In this document: one piece after another, positions 20,067-30,050 of the stretch
Position numbering within the stretch: the first letter of the stretch is position 1
How the letters are laid out: the number at the start of each line of letters is the position of its first letter
Assembly: GCF_001005215.1 (NCBI RefSeq)
Contig: NZ_LBNQ01000023.1
Location: 1-64,000 of the forward strand
Direction of reading: 5' to 3'
Origin: Lampropedia cohaerens
GTDB taxonomy: Bacteria; Pseudomonadota; Gammaproteobacteria; Burkholderiales; Burkholderiaceae_C
DNA length: 64,000 nucleotides
Notes under the pieces: model-generated
Database searches by the model: none
What the model saw: the letters and a program-made list of their open reading frames with translations, nothing else
What the model was told of the DNA's origin: nothing
Translations under genes and position numbers: made by a program

Positions 20067-21182
20067 ATGAGCGCGATCAAGCGTCCCTTTAACTTCTCCG
20101 CAGGCCCTGCTGCGCTGCCGGAAGAAGTTTTGCAGACTGCCGCAGCGGAAATGCTGGATTGGCATGGCAGCGGCATGAGCGTGATGGAGATGAGCCACCG
20201 CGGTGCGGAGTTCCTCTCGATTTACGAGAAGGCCGAGCGCGATCTGCGCACGCTGCTGGCCGTGCCTGCGCACTTCAAGATTTTGTTCATGCAGGGAGGC
20301 GGCATTGGCGAGAATGCCATCGTGCCGCTGAACATCTCACGTGGCGGCGTGGTGGACTTCGTGCTTACTGGCGGCTGGACGCAGAAGTCGTTCAAGGAAG
20401 CCGGCAAGTACGCAGCAGCCAGGGTTGCTGCCAGTGCCGAGGCCAGCGGATTCACCGAGATTCCCGACCCGGCCAGCTGGCAGATCAGCCCGGATGCGGC
20501 CTATCTGCATATCTGCAGCAACGAGACCATTCATGGCATCGAGTACCAGCAACTGCCTGATCTCAAGGCGCTGGGCGCGGACATTCCGCTGGTGATCGAC
20601 TGCTCGTCGCACATTGCCTCGCGCCCGATCGACTGGAGCCGGGTGGCGCTGGCGTTTGCCGGCGCGCAGAAGAATCTCGGGCCAGCAGGGCTGACCATCG
20701 TCATCGTGCGCGAGGACCTGATCGGCCACGCCTTGCCGATCTGCCCCAGCGCGTTCAACTACGAGCTGGTGGCGAAGAACCAGTCAATGTACAACACGCC
20801 GCCGACCTGGGGCATTTACGTCGCTGGCTTGGTGTTCGACTGGGTGCTGCGCCAGCGCGACGGCGATCTGCAAGGACTGGCCGCGGTGGAGGCGCGCAAC
20901 ATCCGCAAGGCTGAAAAGCTCTATGCGTTTCTGGATGCCAGCAGCTTCTACAACAACAAGGTTGCACCGGCAGCACGCTCGCGCATGAACGTACCTTTCT
21001 TCCTGGCCGATGAGAGCCGCAACGCGGATTTCCTGGCAGGCGCCAAGGCGCGTGGGCTGTTGCAGCTCAAGGGGCACAAGTCGGTCGGGGGCATGCGTGC
21101 CAGCCTCTACAACGCCATGCCCGAAGCGGGCGTGGATGCGCTGATCGACTACCTGCGAGAATTTGAAAAGACCGCGGCTTGA
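20067..21182 (+). CDS. serC: Phosphoserine aminotransferase
   Basis: The 371-residue class V aminotransferase begins [19 protein letters not shown], the serC signature. The PLP lysine is Lys202 in [12 protein letters not shown]. It makes 3-phosphoserine for serine synthesis and also acts in pyridoxal phosphate synthesis. It lies 177 bases after gyrA and 79 bases before pheA, as in related betaproteobacteria. Confidence 0.97.
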   Translation: MSAIKRPFNFSAGPAALPEEVLQTAAAEMLDWHGSGMSVMEMSHRGAEFLSIYEKAERDLRTLLAVPAHFKILFMQGGGIGENAIVPLNISRGGVVDFVLTGGWTQKSFKEAGKYAAARVAASAEASGFTEIPDPASWQISPDAAYLHICSNETIHGIEYQQLPDLKALGADIPLVIDCSSHIASRPIDWSRVALAFAGAQKNLGPAGLTIVIVREDLIGHALPICPSAFNYELVAKNQSMYNTPPTWGIYVAGLVFDWVLRQRDGDLQGLAAVEARNIRKAEKLYAFLDASSFYNNKVAPAARSRMNVPFFLADESRNADFLAGAKARGLLQLKGHKSVGGMRASLYNAMPEAGVDALIDYLREFEKTAA

Positions 21183-21261
21183 GCGCCCACTGCTTTGGCC
21201 CCGTCGCACCATGTGCCGACGCCTACCCACGACACGATTTGCCTGACGCACTCGCCCAGCC

Positions 21262-22371
21262 ATGAACAAGCCCCTCGCCGAGCCGGCCGCCACGCCTGAA
21301 CTGCTGGCGCTGCGCCAGCGCATTGATGCGCTGGACCGCCAGTTGCTGGAGACGCTGAATCAGCGCGCTCGCGTTGCCCAGGAGGTGGGCGAGCTCAAGA
21401 AGAAGGAAGGCAGCACCTATTTCCGACCCGATCGTGTGGCGCAGGTGATCGAGAAGATCCAGCGCGCCAACACCGGCCCGCTCAAGAATGCGCATGTCTC
21501 CGCGATCTGGCGCGAGATCATGTCGGCCTGCCTGGCGCTGGAGTCACCGCAGCGGGTCGCGGTGTTGGGACCGGCCGGCACGTTCTGCGAGCAGGCAGCC
21601 GTCGAATACTTTGGCGGTGCCGCCGACATCGTGTACTGCAACAGCTTCGACGAGGTCTTCCATGCCACCGTCTCCGGCAATGCCCAGTTCGGGGTGGTGG
21701 GCCTGGAAAACTCCAACGAAGGGGTGGTGACCCGCTCGCTCGACCTGCTGCTGCAGTCGCCTGTGCACATGGTGGGCGAGGTGATTCTGCAGGTGCGCCA
21801 CAACCTGCTGCGGCTGCGCGCCGATGCCGAGGAGATCGAGGCGGTGCTCGCCCATCCGCAGGCGCTTGCGCAGTGCCATGCCTGGCTGGCCAAGCACCTG
21901 CCGCATGCTGAGCGTCGGCCTGTCTCCAGCAACGCCGAAGGGGCGCGTCTGGCCGCCACCAATCCGGCCTGGGCCGCGCTGGCCAGCGAGCGCGCCGCCA
22001 CGCAGTTCGGGCTGCACATCGTTGCCCCGGCAATTCAGGACGATGCCTACAACCGCACGCGCTTTGGCGTGATCACGCTGCCCTCGGTCATGGCCACGCC
22101 CGAGCCCACGGGCCGCGACGCCACCAGCCTCGTGATTGCCGTGCCCAACCGCCCTGGTGCCGTGCACGAGCTGCTGACGCCGCTCAAGCAGCATGGTGTG
22201 TCCATGACGCGCTTCGAATCGCGCCCGGCGCGCACCGGCCAGTGGGAATATTACTTCTACATTGACCTGGACGGTCACCCGGCCCAGCCCCATGTGGCGG
22301 CGGCGCTGCAGGAGCTTCGCGCGTTGAGCGCCTATTTCAAGCTGCTGGGTGCGTACCCGGTGCGTCACTGA
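21262..22371 (+). CDS. pheA: Bifunctional chorismate mutase / prephenate dehydratase (P-protein)
   Basis: The protein has 369 residues. An AroQ-type chorismate mutase spans ~15-95 (LRQRIDALDRQLLETLNQRA). The prephenate dehydratase domain spans ~97-275 (VAVLGPAGTFCEQAA, and the catalytic TRFGVI motif in NRTRFGVITL). The C-terminal ACT domain has the phenylalanine-binding motif TRFESRPAR, indicating feedback inhibition. It converts chorismate to phenylpyruvate in phenylalanine synthesis. The next gene, tyrA, starts 28 bases later. Confidence 0.97.
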   Translation: MNKPLAEPAATPELLALRQRIDALDRQLLETLNQRARVAQEVGELKKKEGSTYFRPDRVAQVIEKIQRANTGPLKNAHVSAIWREIMSACLALESPQRVAVLGPAGTFCEQAAVEYFGGAADIVYCNSFDEVFHATVSGNAQFGVVGLENSNEGVVTRSLDLLLQSPVHMVGEVILQVRHNLLRLRADAEEIEAVLAHPQALAQCHAWLAKHLPHAERRPVSSNAEGARLAATNPAWAALASERAATQFGLHIVAPAIQDDAYNRTRFGVITLPSVMATPEPTGRDATSLVIAVPNRPGAVHELLTPLKQHGVSMTRFESRPARTGQWEYYFYIDLDGHPAQPHVAAALQELRALSAYFKLLGAYPVRH

Positions 22372-22399
22372 AACCTCCGGCACGGCAAAGGACTACGTG

Positions 22400-23266
22400 A
22401 TGGCAATGATGTACAACCAGATGGGCTTGATCGGTTGCGGGCTGATGGGCGGCTCGCTCGCACTTGCGCTCAAGCGCGCTGGGCTGGTCAAGCAGGTGGT
22501 GGGTTACAGCAAGTCACCATCGACGACGGCCAAGGCGCGCCAGCTCGGCGTCATTGATGTCGAGGCCAAGTCCGCCATGCAGGCCTGCGCAGGTGCCGAA
22601 CTGATCGTGCTGGCCGTACCCGTGGCGGCGACGGGCGAGACCTTCAAAACCATCCGCCAGTTTGTGCAGCCCGATGTGTTGACGATGGATCTGGGCTCGA
22701 CCAAGCAGGATGTGGTTCAGGCGGCGGAAAAGCAGCTGGGCTGGAACGCGCAGTACTTCGTGCCCGCCCATCCTATCGCCGGCAAGGAAGTGGCCGGCGT
22801 CGAGCATGCCGATGCCACCCTTTATCACGGCGCCAAGGTGGTGCTGACTCCGACGCCCGCCACTGCCATCGACAAGGTCGAGCAGGCGCAGGCGCTGTGG
22901 AAGGCGCTGGGCAGCCATGTGTTCATTCTCTCTGCGCTTGAGCATGACTCGGTGCTGGCGGCAGTCAGCCACTTGCCGCACCTGCTGGCATTTGCCTATG
23001 TCAACAGCCTGCTGGGGCGTGATGAAAGCGAGCGGCTGCTGCGCCTGGCCGGACCAGGTTTTCGGGACTTCAGCCGTATTGCTGCGGGCGACGCCACGCT
23101 GTGGCGCGATGTTCTGCTCGCCAACCGCGTGGAGATTGCGGGCCGACTGCGTGAGCTTGTGCTGTCGCTGCAGCAATTCCAGCGCGCCATGCACGCTGGC
23201 GACGCGGACGCGCTGGAAGCGCTGATTCGCAAGGCCAGTGTCGCGCGCAGCCAATGGCATGATTAG
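22400..23266 (+). CDS. tyrA: Prephenate dehydrogenase
   Basis: The 288-residue protein has an N-terminal Rossmann fold (GLIGCGLMGGSLALALKRAG) and the conserved FVPAHPIAGKEVAGVEHA segment of the active site. The C-terminal helical dimerisation domain has SHLPHLLAFAYVNSLL and GPGFRDFSRIAAGDATLW. It makes 4-hydroxyphenylpyruvate (or arogenate-derived tyrosine) with NAD(P). No ACT domain is present. Start 22400 is preferred because the upstream residues overlap the pheA stop region and are not conserved. Confidence 0.96.
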   Translation: MAMMYNQMGLIGCGLMGGSLALALKRAGLVKQVVGYSKSPSTTAKARQLGVIDVEAKSAMQACAGAELIVLAVPVAATGETFKTIRQFVQPDVLTMDLGSTKQDVVQAAEKQLGWNAQYFVPAHPIAGKEVAGVEHADATLYHGAKVVLTPTPATAIDKVEQAQALWKALGSHVFILSALEHDSVLAAVSHLPHLLAFAYVNSLLGRDESERLLRLAGPGFRDFSRIAAGDATLWRDVLLANRVEIAGRLRELVLSLQQFQRAMHAGDADALEALIRKASVARSQWHD

Positions 23267-23356
23267 AAAGACCTGCGATCGCCGCGCGGGGCTCGATGCA
23301 TCACCCGTGTGAACCCTGCCTGCCCCAAGCGCATTTTTCATCTGCCTGAGCCAGCC

Positions 23357-25372
23357 ATGTATTCCATTCCCTTTCTCGACATTCCGCCGCTGGCAAGTGC
23401 CCACGGCGTGGTGCGTCTGCCCGGCTCCAAGAGCATTTCCAACCGCGCACTGCTGCTGGCTGCGTTGTGCGAGGGACGTACGACAGTGCTGCGCGGCCTG
23501 TTGGCATCGGACGACACGCAGGCTATGCGCACAGCCCTGGAGCAACTGGGTTGTCGCATCCAACAGAACGGTGACGAACTGCACGTAACCGGGCTAGACA
23601 GGCATGCCATGCCTGCTGGCCTGCAGCTGCATCTGGGCAATGCCGGCACGGCCATGCGGCCGCTGACGGCCGCGTTGGCCTTGCTGGCGCGCGACGGGCA
23701 GCAGTTCACACTGACGGGCGTGGCGCGCATGCAGGAGCGTCCCATCGGGGATCTGGTCGACGCTCTGCGTCCGTTGGGCGCGCGCATTACGTATGAGAAG
23801 AATCCGGGCTTTCCGCCGCTGCAGCTGGCGGGGCTGGATACCGCCCGGCTCGACGAAGCGCAGACCATCCGCATCCGCGGCGATGTCTCCAGCCAGTTTC
23901 TCTCGGCCATGTTGATGGCCCTGCCGTTGGTGGCTGAGCGACGTGAGCGCGTCATCGAGGTCGACGGTCCGCTGATCTCGCTGCCCTATGTGGCCATCAC
24001 CCTCCATCTGCTGCAGCGCTTTGGTGTCGCTGTACGCAATGAGAACTGGCGGCGTTTCGTCGTTCCAGCCGGTAGCCGTTATCGCTCACCGGGCGTGCTG
24101 CAGGTGGAGCCTGATGCCTCGTCGGCCAGTTACTTCATCGCGCTCGGCGGTATCGCCAGCGATCCTGCGCAGGGGCAGGCCATTACGATCGAGGGGTTGG
24201 GAGCGGACTCCATTCAGGGCGACATCCAGTTCATCGAAGCGGCCCGGCAAATGGGGGTGGACGTGCAGGCGGAGTCGAACCGGCTGGTGGTGCGCCGCGG
24301 TGCCTGGCCGCTCAAGGCCATCGACATCGACGCCAACCACATTCCCGACGCGGCCATGACGCTGGCCATCATGGCCCTGTACGCTGACGGGCCCACGCGC
24401 ATCCGCAACATCGGCAGCTGGCGCGTCAAGGAAACCGACCGCATCGACGCCATGCAGACGGAGCTGGCCAAGCTCGGCGCTGCAGTGCAGGCAGGTCCTG
24501 ACTGGCTGGCCATCACGCCGCCTGCCGCGCAGGCCTGGCGGGCCGCCTCCATCGCCACGTATGACGACCACCGCATGGCGATGTGCTTTGCGCTGGCAGC
24601 CTTCAACCCTGCCGGTGTGCGTGTACGCATCGAGGATCCGCGCTGTGTAGGAAAGACCTTTCCGGACTACTTCGAGACGCTGTTTGGGGTTGTGCAGGCA
24701 CGTGCCGGGCGGGTGCCGGTGATCTGCATCGATGGCCCCAGCGCATCCGGCAAAGGCACGTTGGCGCAGGCGGTAGCGCAGCAGCTGGGCTATGGTGTGC
24801 TCGATTCCGGCGCGCTGTATCGCGTGGCTGCACTGGCAGCGCGGCGCAGGCAACTGGACATCGACCCTGCCAATGCGCGGCAACTGGCCGAACTGGCACG
24901 CAATCTGCCCTTGTGTTTCGACGGCGAGCGCATTCTGTTGGATGGGCGCGACGTTTCTGCGGAAATTCGTACCGAGCAGGTTGGCCGGGACGCGTCGCTG
25001 ATCTCCGCAATCGGCGAGGTGCGCGAGGCCTTGCTGGACTGGCAACGCCAGGCTGCCCGCCTGCCAGGGCTGGTTGCCGATGGTCGAGACATGGGCACGG
25101 TGGTGTTTCCACACGCGCCGCTGAAGGTGTTTTTGACCGCGAGCGCCGAAAAGCGCGCTGAGCGTCGCTATAAGCAATTGATTTCCAAAGGGAATTCAGC
25201 TACACTTTCGACCCTTCGCGAAGAACTTGAAGCTAGGGACCTGCGGGATACCACCCGCGCAGCTGCTCCGCTTAAGGCCGCGCACGATGCCGAGGTGTTG
25301 GATAACTCCGAAATGGACGTGCAGGCTGCCACCGAGCAGGTACTGCGCTGGTGGGCTGAGCGGCAGTCCTGA
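23357..25372 (+). CDS. aroA-cmk: Fused EPSP synthase / cytidylate kinase
   Basis: The protein has 671 residues and two enzymes. Residues 1-~448 are EPSP synthase: LPGSKSISNRALLLAAL near the N-terminus, NAGTAMRPL, and YDDHRMAMCFAL near the end. This is a class I sequence, expected to be glyphosate-sensitive. Residues ~455-671 are cytidylate kinase: P-loop DGPSASGKGT, then LDSGALYRVAALAARR, VADGRDMGTVVFPHAPLKVF and RRYKQLISKG. The first makes EPSP in the shikimate pathway; the second phosphorylates CMP/dCMP. There is no stop or frame change at the joint, and the same fusion is known in Comamonadaceae and relatives. rpsA follows, the usual partner of cmk. Confidence 0.96.
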   Translation: MYSIPFLDIPPLASAHGVVRLPGSKSISNRALLLAALCEGRTTVLRGLLASDDTQAMRTALEQLGCRIQQNGDELHVTGLDRHAMPAGLQLHLGNAGTAMRPLTAALALLARDGQQFTLTGVARMQERPIGDLVDALRPLGARITYEKNPGFPPLQLAGLDTARLDEAQTIRIRGDVSSQFLSAMLMALPLVAERRERVIEVDGPLISLPYVAITLHLLQRFGVAVRNENWRRFVVPAGSRYRSPGVLQVEPDASSASYFIALGGIASDPAQGQAITIEGLGADSIQGDIQFIEAARQMGVDVQAESNRLVVRRGAWPLKAIDIDANHIPDAAMTLAIMALYADGPTRIRNIGSWRVKETDRIDAMQTELAKLGAAVQAGPDWLAITPPAAQAWRAASIATYDDHRMAMCFALAAFNPAGVRVRIEDPRCVGKTFPDYFETLFGVVQARAGRVPVICIDGPSASGKGTLAQAVAQQLGYGVLDSGALYRVAALAARRRQLDIDPANARQLAELARNLPLCFDGERILLDGRDVSAEIRTEQVGRDASLISAIGEVREALLDWQRQAARLPGLVADGRDMGTVVFPHAPLKVFLTASAEKRAERRYKQLISKGNSATLSTLREELEARDLRDTTRAAAPLKAAHDAEVLDNSEMDVQAATEQVLRWWAERQS

Positions 25373-25613
25373 CGGATTGGGCTGGAAGCTGCGCCTTGGT
25401 GCAACGCCTGCTCATTCATTGATTTCAAGCGGCTTGTGAAGATCCGAGCGCCTGGCTGCTGGCAGCCAGGCATTTGTTCATCAACCCAACTGGCCATGGC
25501 CTGCATGACACGCCCTTTGCACGGGCCGCAGCCCTGGCCGCGACGCCTGCCATTCGAGGTAAAAACGTCCAGCAATGGTGCTGGCGGAAGCCGATGGCAG
25601 GTCAAGGAACTCC

Positions 25614-27305
25614 ATGTCTGAATCTTTTGCCGCCCTATTCGAGGAATCTCTGCAACGCACCGAAATGCGTCCAGGGGAAGTCATCACCGCTGAAGTTGTG
25701 CGCATCGAGCACAACACTGTGGTGGTCAATGCCGGTCTCAAGTCCGAGTCCTACATCCCGCTGGAAGAGTTCAAGAACGATCAGGGCGAAGTCGAAGTCA
25801 ACGTCGGTGACTTCGTCTCGGTGGCCATTGGCTCCATCGAGAACGGCTACGGCGACACCATTCTCTCGCGCGACACTGCCAAGCGTCTGGCTTCCTGGCT
25901 GGCGTTGGAAAAGGCGCTGGAGTCGGGCGAATTCGTTACCGGCACGACCACTGGCCGTGTCAAGGGCGGCCTGACGGTGCTGGTCAACGGCATCCGCGCC
26001 TTCCTGCCCGGCTCGCTGGTCGATACCCGGCCGGTCAAGGACCTGACACCCTACGAGAACAAGACCCTCGAATTCAAGGTCATCAAGCTCGATCGCAAGC
26101 GCAACAACGTCGTGCTCTCGCACCGTGCGGTGGTCGAGGCCTCGATGGGCGAAGAGCGCGAGAAGCTGCTGGCGACGCTGCGCGAGGGCGCCATCGTCCA
26201 GGGCGTGGTCAAGAACATCACCGAGTACGGCGCGTTCGTCGATCTGGGTGGCATCGATGGCTTGCTGCACATCACCGACATGGCATGGCGCCGCGTGCGT
26301 CATCCCTCCGAAGTGGTGCAGGCCGGCCAGGAAATTACCGCCAAGGTCCTCAAGTTCGATCCGGAAAAGCAGCGTGTGTCGCTGGGCCTCAAGCAGCTGG
26401 GCGAGGATCCTTGGGTTGGCGTCGCACGTCGCTACCCTGCCAACACCCGTTTGTTCGGCAAGGTCACCAACATTGCCGACTACGGTGCCTTCGTCGAGCT
26501 CGAACCCGGCATCGAAGGGCTGGTGCACGTCTCGGAAATGGACTGGACCAACAAGAACGTGGCGCCCTCCAAGGTCGTCTCGCTGGGCGAGGAAGTCGAA
26601 GTCATGGTGCTCGACATCGACGAGGACAAGCGCCGCATCAGCCTGGGCATGAAGCAGACCAAGGTCAACCCCTGGCACGATTTTGCGCAGAACACCAACC
26701 GTGGCGACCGCGTCAAGGGTCCGATCAAGTCGATCACCGACTTCGGCGTGTTCGTTGGCCTGGCATCGGGCATCGACGGGCTGGTGCATCTGTCCGACCT
26801 GTCGTGGAACGAGCCGGGCGAGACCGCAGTGCGCAACTACAAGAAGGGCCAGGAAGTCGAGGCCGTCGTGCTGGCCGTGGATGTCGAGCGCGAACGCATC
26901 TCGCTGGGCATCAAGCAGCTTGATGCCGATCCGTTCACCACGTTTGCTTCGGTCAACGACCGTGGTCAGACCGTGACCGGCAAGGTCAAGAGCGTCGATG
27001 CCAAGGGTGCTGAAATCGAGCTGGGCGAGGACATCATCGGCTATCTGCGTGCTTCGGACATCTCCGCCGACCGCGTCGAAGATGCCCGCAACGTTCTGAA
27101 GGAAGGTGACGAGGTCACGGCAGTGATCACCAACATCGACCGCAAGAACCGCAGCATCCAGCTGTCGATCAAGGCCAAGGACGCCGCCGAGCAACAGGAA
27201 GCGCTGGAGAGCCTGTCGCAGCAGTCGATGGGCAACGCTGGCACGACCAGCCTGGGCGCGCTGCTCAAGGCCAAGCTCGATACGGCTTCTTCCGAAGAGA
27301 AGTAA
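25614..27305 (+). CDS. rpsA: 30S ribosomal protein S1
   Basis: The protein has 563 residues with six S1 OB-fold repeats. The first two mediate ribosome binding, and the last four carry the G(A/V)FV motif ([60 protein letters not shown], and [20 protein letters not shown]). S1 brings structured mRNAs to the 30S subunit. AGGAA precedes the start by seven bases. The 241-base gap after cmk probably holds its promoter and autoregulatory leader. ihfB follows, the classical order. Confidence 0.98.
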   Translation: MSESFAALFEESLQRTEMRPGEVITAEVVRIEHNTVVVNAGLKSESYIPLEEFKNDQGEVEVNVGDFVSVAIGSIENGYGDTILSRDTAKRLASWLALEKALESGEFVTGTTTGRVKGGLTVLVNGIRAFLPGSLVDTRPVKDLTPYENKTLEFKVIKLDRKRNNVVLSHRAVVEASMGEEREKLLATLREGAIVQGVVKNITEYGAFVDLGGIDGLLHITDMAWRRVRHPSEVVQAGQEITAKVLKFDPEKQRVSLGLKQLGEDPWVGVARRYPANTRLFGKVTNIADYGAFVELEPGIEGLVHVSEMDWTNKNVAPSKVVSLGEEVEVMVLDIDEDKRRISLGMKQTKVNPWHDFAQNTNRGDRVKGPIKSITDFGVFVGLASGIDGLVHLSDLSWNEPGETAVRNYKKGQEVEAVVLAVDVERERISLGIKQLDADPFTTFASVNDRGQTVTGKVKSVDAKGAEIELGEDIIGYLRASDISADRVEDARNVLKEGDEVTAVITNIDRKNRSIQLSIKAKDAAEQQEALESLSQQSMGNAGTTSLGALLKAKLDTASSEEK

Positions 27306-27387
27306 TGCATTGCGGGAATGGCGGCTGCCGGTGCACGGTACCGTCGCTTCCCCGCTGCTGGCTTAGAGCGTAAGCAGGTTCTTGCAC

Positions 27388-27410
27388 CGGCGCCTTCGTG
27401 GCGCCGATCT
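27388..27410 (+). terminator. Probable rpsA terminator
   Basis: CGGCGCC (27388-27394) and GGCGCCG (27400-27406) form a 7-bp GC stem with a TTCGT loop, followed by ATCTTTA. The U-tract is weak, so partial read-through into ihfB is plausible. Confidence 0.5.
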
Positions 27411-27492
27411 TTATGCGGGCCTTGCCTGACGAGCTGGTTACAACTGCGGCACTGACCGATGCCTGTGTCGCTTTCACTCCGATAGATGCTTT

Positions 27493-27783
27493 ATGACCCG
27501 ATCCGATCTCGTTGAAGAGCTTGCGGCGCATTTCAGCCAGCTGAGCCAGTCTGATGCCGAGTATGCCGTGCGCGTCCTGCTCGAAGCCATGGCTGATGCG
27601 CTGGAACAGGGGCATCGCATCGAGATTCGCGGCTTTGGCAGCTTTACCGTCAACCGCCGGGCGCCGCGCATCGGGCGCAACCCGCGTAATGGGGAAACGG
27701 TGGCGGTGCCGGAAAAGCGCGTACTGCATTTCAAGCCGGGCAAGGCCTTGCGCGAGGCGGTGGACAAGGCTGCGCCCAAGTAA
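27493..27783 (+). CDS. ihfB: Integration host factor subunit beta
   Basis: The 96-residue protein has the IHF/HU signature [20 protein letters not shown], with the DNA-intercalating proline at RNPRNGE, and the N-terminal [14 protein letters not shown]. It pairs with IhfA to bend DNA sharply at specific sites. The position after rpsA is conserved in proteobacteria. Confidence 0.97.
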   Translation: MTRSDLVEELAAHFSQLSQSDAEYAVRVLLEAMADALEQGHRIEIRGFGSFTVNRRAPRIGRNPRNGETVAVPEKRVLHFKPGKALREAVDKAAPK

Positions 27784-27931
27784 GCAGCAACGCAATCGCA
27801 CTTGCGCAGCACCCGCGCTCTGGCCGTTAGCCGGCCGATGCCGCTGGATTGCCGGGTTATGATGGCCCACCGCATCCCAGTGTTTTGTGTCGGCGCTCTG
27901 CCGCTGCTGTTGCGACGCCTTCCTGCCCACA

Positions 27932-28204
27932 ATGAAATACCTGATCTGGCTGCTGCGGGCAGCCTTTTTCTTTGTTCTGTTTGCCTTTTCGCTCAACAAT
28001 CAGCACCACGTCACTGTGCACTGGTTCTTCGGCATGCAGTGGCAGGGGCCACTGGTGCTGGCCATGCTGGTGGCGTTCGCGCTAGGGCTGGCGCTGGGCC
28101 TGGCGACCGTGATCCCGCGCTGGCGCAGGCTACGTCAGCGTGAGCAGGCCTTTGGCGCGCAATTTCAATCTTCTACTACGTCTCAGTCTGAGCAAGGCGA
28201 GTAA
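27932..28204 (+). CDS. lapA: LapA family membrane protein (DUF1049)
   Basis: The 90-residue protein has two membrane helices (LIWLLRAAFFFVLFAFSLNN and GPLVLAMLVAFALGLALGLA) and a charged cytoplasmic tail. LapA partners LapB in the inner membrane to control LpxC turnover and lipopolysaccharide assembly. lapB begins three bases after its stop. The start at 27932 removes a non-conserved Cys-rich extension. Confidence 0.9.
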   Translation: MKYLIWLLRAAFFFVLFAFSLNNQHHVTVHWFFGMQWQGPLVLAMLVAFALGLALGLATVIPRWRRLRQREQAFGAQFQSSTTSQSEQGE

Positions 28205-28207
28205 CAC

Positions 28208-29365
28208 ATGGATTTCGACTGGAGTTGGCTGTTGCTGGGCCTGCCACTGGCCTTTGTACTGGGTTGGCTGGCATCGCGCATGGATTGGCGGCAGATGCGC
28301 ATCATGCAGCGCAGTTCGCCTCGCCCCTATTTTCAGGGGCTGACCTATTTGCTCAACGAACAGCAGGACAAGGCCATCGATGTGTTCGTCGAGGCCGTGC
28401 AGTCCGACCCGGACACCGTGGAGCTGCACTTTGCGCTTGGCAGCCTGTTTCGCCGCCGTGGCGAATATGACCGCGCCGTGCGTGTACACGAGCACCTATT
28501 GGCGCGGGCCGACCTGAGCGCTGCGGACCGCGCGCGCGCGCAGTGGGACCTCGCGCAGGATTTCCTCAAAGCAGGCCTGCTCGACCGTGCCGAGGCGGCG
28601 CTGCAGGCGCTAGACGGCACACAGCTGCAGCAGCAGGCCCAGACGGCCTTGCTCTACATCTATGAGCGCACCCACGACTGGCCCCAGGCACAGGCACTGG
28701 CCGCACGCATGGTGGATGTGCCCGCCGGCCTCAAGGCCAACGGGCGGCAGGTGCATTACTGGTGCGAGCAGGCCGACGAAGCGATGCGCCGCAAGGACTT
28801 TGAGACCGCCTCGCGCCTGCTGATGCAGGCAACTGCGCAGGTGGAGGGCAGCGTGCGACCCTGGATCGAGCAGGTCAAACTGTTGCGCCAGCGGGGGCAG
28901 TCGCGCGAGGCGATTGAGCTGGCGCTGCAGGTCGGCGCAGGCACGCCCGATGCCGTGCCGTTGCTGGCAGGATTGCTTGATGATGCGTTCGCGAAGCTCG
29001 ATCCCCATGCCATGCCGCTGCTGCAGCAGTGGCATGACCTGCTGCGCGCGCATTACGAGGCGCATGGCAGCCTGGACGTGCTCCTGGCGTTGGTGGCGAT
29101 GGAGCAGCACATGGGACTGCCCCGCGCGGACCACTGGTACGTGACGCATCTGCGCAAGTATCCGTCGCTGGTCGCATCGGCCAAGCTGACCCAGCTGCTG
29201 CATCGCGGCGATGCCGCCATTGAGGCCAATCTGGCCAAGGCGGTGCGTCCATTGCTGCGCTACCGCTGTCAGCAATGCGGCTTCGAGACTGGTAGTTACT
29301 TCTGGCAGTGCCCCGGCTGCCAGAGTTGGGAGAGTTTTCCACCCCGGCGTGTCGAGGAGCTGTGA
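28208..29365 (+). CDS. lapB: Lipopolysaccharide assembly protein B
   Basis: The 385-residue protein has an N-terminal membrane anchor (WLLLGLPLAFVLGWLAS) and TPR repeats over ~45-330 (YLLNEQQDKAIDVFVEAVQ, GSLFRRRGEYDRAVRVHEHL). A C-terminal rubredoxin-like zinc ribbon contains CQQCG and CPGC (~357-375). LapB/YciM recruits FtsH to LpxC, balancing lipopolysaccharide against phospholipid. It forms a tight pair with lapA. Confidence 0.95.
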   Translation: MDFDWSWLLLGLPLAFVLGWLASRMDWRQMRIMQRSSPRPYFQGLTYLLNEQQDKAIDVFVEAVQSDPDTVELHFALGSLFRRRGEYDRAVRVHEHLLARADLSAADRARAQWDLAQDFLKAGLLDRAEAALQALDGTQLQQQAQTALLYIYERTHDWPQAQALAARMVDVPAGLKANGRQVHYWCEQADEAMRRKDFETASRLLMQATAQVEGSVRPWIEQVKLLRQRGQSREAIELALQVGAGTPDAVPLLAGLLDDAFAKLDPHAMPLLQQWHDLLRAHYEAHGSLDVLLALVAMEQHMGLPRADHWYVTHLRKYPSLVASAKLTQLLHRGDAAIEANLAKAVRPLLRYRCQQCGFETGSYFWQCPGCQSWESFPPRRVEEL

Positions 29366-29392
29366 CGGCGCTTGCCTCGCCCACAGCGTATG

Positions 29393-29950
29393 TCAGGCGC
29401 GCAGCATGCGCTGGATCAGCTCAGCCGTGGAGCTGGCTCCGAACTTGCGCATGAGCTTGGCACGGTACAGCTCCACAGTACGGTGGCTGATGCCCAGTTC
29501 CTTGCCGATCATCTTCGACGTCTTGCCTTCCAGCAGATGGGCAGCAACCTCGCGTTCGCGCCCGGTCAGCGAATGCTCAGCCACAGGGCGCTCGGCGCTG
29601 ATGTCTTCGAAGCTCCAGATGCCAGCGGCGTGTGGTTGGGTGCGATCCAGTGCCCGGCCGCTGACATGGCACCAGAAGTACTGGCCGTTGGCGCGTTTCA
29701 TGATGCGGCTGTCTGAATACAGGCCCTTGGCGTTGAGAATCGGGGCGATGCGCTGGCCCAGACGCTCGAATTCTTCGGCGCTGGGATAGAGCACCTGAAA
29801 GGATGCTCCAGTGAGGCTTTCTGGGGTGGTGAGAAAAATCTCGCAGACCTGCTGATTGCAGGCGATGATGCGGCGTTCGCGGGAAATGACCAGCCCCACG
29901 GGGGCCATCTCGAAAGCCTGCTGATAGGCCGTCAGGTCGGACAGGAACAT
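29393..29950 (-). CDS. PAS-LuxR transcriptional regulator
   Basis: The 185-residue protein has an N-terminal PAS sensor (FEMAPVGLVISRERRIIACN, then GLYSDSRIMKRANGQYFW). The C-terminal LuxR/FixJ helix-turn-helix is LTGREREVAAHLLEGKTSKM followed by ISHRTVELYRAKLMRKFG. It has no receiver domain, so it probably senses a ligand or redox state directly through PAS. It is divergent from scoA across a 100-base gap with a perfect palindrome, so it is the likely regulator of scoAB. Confidence 0.88.
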   Translation of the reverse strand: MFLSDLTAYQQAFEMAPVGLVISRERRIIACNQQVCEIFLTTPESLTGASFQVLYPSAEEFERLGQRIAPILNAKGLYSDSRIMKRANGQYFWCHVSGRALDRTQPHAAGIWSFEDISAERPVAEHSLTGREREVAAHLLEGKTSKMIGKELGISHRTVELYRAKLMRKFGASSTAELIQRMLRA

Positions 29951-29970
29951 AGGGGTTTTCTTTAGGCAAA

Positions 29971-29992
29971 ACTACGTATGGTGTTACGTAGT
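29971..29992. promoter_or_regulatory. Perfect palindrome between the LuxR regulator and scoA
   Basis: ACTACGTA (29971-29978) and its exact complement TACGTAGT (29985-29992) are separated by six bases. The site lies 21 bases from the regulator start and 59 bases before the scoA start, in the divergent promoter. TACGTA half-sites suit a dimeric NarL/FixJ-type helix-turn-helix. It is my candidate operator for the adjacent PAS-LuxR protein. Confidence 0.55.
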
Positions 29993-30050
29993 ATCGTGCG
30001 TGCTGGCAGCTGCGTGTGCTGTCACCATTTTTTCTGTCAGGAGAGCAGCC

